Assembly: GCA_958423465.1 (NCBI GenBank)
Contig: CATZRD010000048.1
Coordinates: 1 to 14,002 of the forward strand
Reading direction: 5' to 3'
DNA from: an uncultured Oscillospiraceae bacterium
GTDB taxonomy: Bacteria; Bacillota; Clostridia; Oscillospirales; Oscillospiraceae
Length of the DNA stretch: 14,002 bases
Translations under genes and position numbers: made by a program
Part shown: positions 13,038 through 14,002 of the stretch, piece after piece
How positions within the stretch are numbered: position 1 is the first letter of the stretch
Layout: the number at the start of each line of letters is the position of its first letter
The notes under the pieces: model-generated
The model's database searches: none
Seen by the model: the letters and a program-made list of their open reading frames with translations, nothing else
Told to the model about the DNA's origin: nothing

Positions 13038-14002
13038 ATGGCCTTCTATTTTTCCGAGCCTTCCCACACCTTCAGCGAGTATCTGCTGGTCCCCGGCTAC
13101 ACCTCCCCGGACTGCGTCCCCGCCAACGTGCGGCTGGACACCCCTCTGGTGAAGTACCGCAAGGGACAGGAGGCGCCGGCCATCACGCTGAACATCCCCC
13201 TGGTGTCCGCCATTATGCAGTCCGTGTCCAACGATACGCTGGCGGTGGCCCTGGCCCGGGAGGGCGGTATGTCCTTTATCTACGGCTCCCAGTCCATCGA
13301 GAGCGAGGCCGCCATGGTGGCCCGGGCCAAGAGCTATAAGGCTGGCTTCGTCCCCAGCGACTCCAACCTGCCCCCGGAGGCCACCCTCCGGGACGTGCTG
13401 GACCTGAAGGCCAGAAACGGCCACTCCACCGTGGCCATCACCGCCGACGGCACCTGCCAGGGCAAGCTCCTGGGCATCGTCACCAGCCGGGACTACCGGG
13501 TCAGCCGCATGGCTCCGGAGACCTGCGTGACGGCGTTCATGACCCCCTATGAGCGGCTTGTCACCGCCCCCGAGGGCACCACCCTGAAGGAGGCAAACGA
13601 CATCATCTGGGACCACAAGCTCAACTCCCTGCCCATTGTCAGCGCCGATGGCCGGCTGCTGTATTTCGTGTTCCGCAAGGACTATGAGCAGCACAAGGAG
13701 AACCCCGGCGAGCTGCTGGACAGCCACAAGCGGTACATGGTGGGCGCGGGCATCAACACCAAGGACTATGCCCAGCGGGTCCCCGCTCTGGTGGAGGCCG
13801 GCGCGGACGTGCTGTGCATCGATTCCTCCGAGGGCTATTCCTGCTGGCAGGAGCAGACTCTGGCCTTCATCCGGGAGCGCTACGGCGACACGGTGAAGGT
13901 GGGCGCGGGCAACGTGGTGGACCGGGACGGCTTCCGCTTCCTGGCCCAGGCCGGGGCCGACTTTGTGAAGGTGGGCATCGGCGGCGGCTCCATCTGCATC
14001 AC
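13038..14002 (+). CDS. guaB: IMP dehydrogenase, 3' end cut by window edge
   Basis: This enzyme oxidises IMP to XMP with NAD+, the committed step of guanine nucleotide synthesis. The visible 321 residues hold the N-terminal barrel section (PLVSAIMQSVSND, 54-66), a pair of CBS domains (about 101-220) that in this family sense adenine and guanine nucleotides, and the barrel continuation with VGAGIN (235-240), GADVLCIDSSEG (255-266), VGAGNVV (288-294) and KVGIGGGSICI (311-321). C320 is the catalytic cysteine, and the window ends just after it. The usual bacterial loop reads GPGSIC followed by TT; here it is GGGSICI, and the normally His-containing DxAHG element reads DSSEG, so it belongs to a divergent IMPDH subgroup. 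About 170-180 residues, including the mobile flap, should lie past the edge. The ATG at 13038 has AAGGAG (13021-13026) 11 bases upstream, rather far. GMP reductase is the alternative, but it normally lacks CBS domains. Confidence 0.92.
   Translation, partial: MAFYFSEPSHTFSEYLLVPGYTSPDCVPANVRLDTPLVKYRKGQEAPAITLNIPLVSAIMQSVSNDTLAVALAREGGMSFIYGSQSIESEAAMVARAKSYKAGFVPSDSNLPPEATLRDVLDLKARNGHSTVAITADGTCQGKLLGIVTSRDYRVSRMAPETCVTAFMTPYERLVTAPEGTTLKEANDIIWDHKLNSLPIVSADGRLLYFVFRKDYEQHKENPGELLDSHKRYMVGAGINTKDYAQRVPALVEAGADVLCIDSSEGYSCWQEQTLAFIRERYGDTVKVGAGNVVDRDGFRFLAQAGADFVKVGIGGGSICI

Noticed and set aside
1..14002. Signs of a mobile element, phage, CRISPR array or tRNA genes
   Set aside because: No transposase, integrase, direct-repeat array or cloverleaf-like segment was seen; gene density and base composition look even throughout, apart from the short AT-rich island near 11200.

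Overview
The window is about 14 kb of dense, high-GC bacterial DNA. Strong AGGAGG-type ribosome binding sites, consensus sigma-A promoters, an S-layer-homology protein, a gut-type [FeFe] hydrogenase and an acetate-forming phosphate acetyltransferase together suggest an anaerobic, fermentative, high-GC Clostridia member. An Oscillospiraceae-like gut bacterium (Oscillibacter/Flavonifractor/Lawsonibacter type) is the best guess. This taxonomic call is inference from protein character, not a search.

Layout, left to right. (1) The 5' part of pta (phosphate acetyltransferase) lies on the minus strand and runs off the left edge. Its promoter is divergent from that of (2) a membrane-anchored LysM-G5-M23 cell-wall peptidase, which ends in a strong intrinsic terminator. 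(3) A small dCMP deaminase-family protein follows. (4) The tdh-kbl operon converts threonine to glycine plus acetyl-CoA and has its own strong promoter. (5) Next is an 880-residue protein whose first ~640 residues are a TetM/EF-G-like ribosomal-protection GTPase and whose last ~165 residues are an apparently intact Rae1/YacP NYN endoribonuclease domain. (6) A convergent minus-strand gene encodes a secreted SLH-anchored surface protein with four internal repeat modules. (7) Divergent from it, a textbook sigma-A promoter drives a group-B-like monomeric [FeFe] hydrogenase that ends in a terminator. (8) The 5' two thirds of an IMP dehydrogenase gene is cut by the right edge six bases after its catalytic cysteine codon begins.

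How the genes may work together. Tdh makes NADH and Kbl makes acetyl-CoA. Pta turns acetyl-CoA into acetyl phosphate (ATP through acetate kinase, not in the window), and the hydrogenase can dispose of reductant as H2. This fits amino-acid or sugar fermentation, but the genes are separate transcription units, so the link is metabolic inference. The most notable item is the translational GTPase-Rae1 fusion. Both halves belong to families that act at the ribosomal A site, so one polypeptide may combine A-site clearing with A-site mRNA cleavage. No tRNA, rRNA, CRISPR array, insertion sequence or phage gene was seen.
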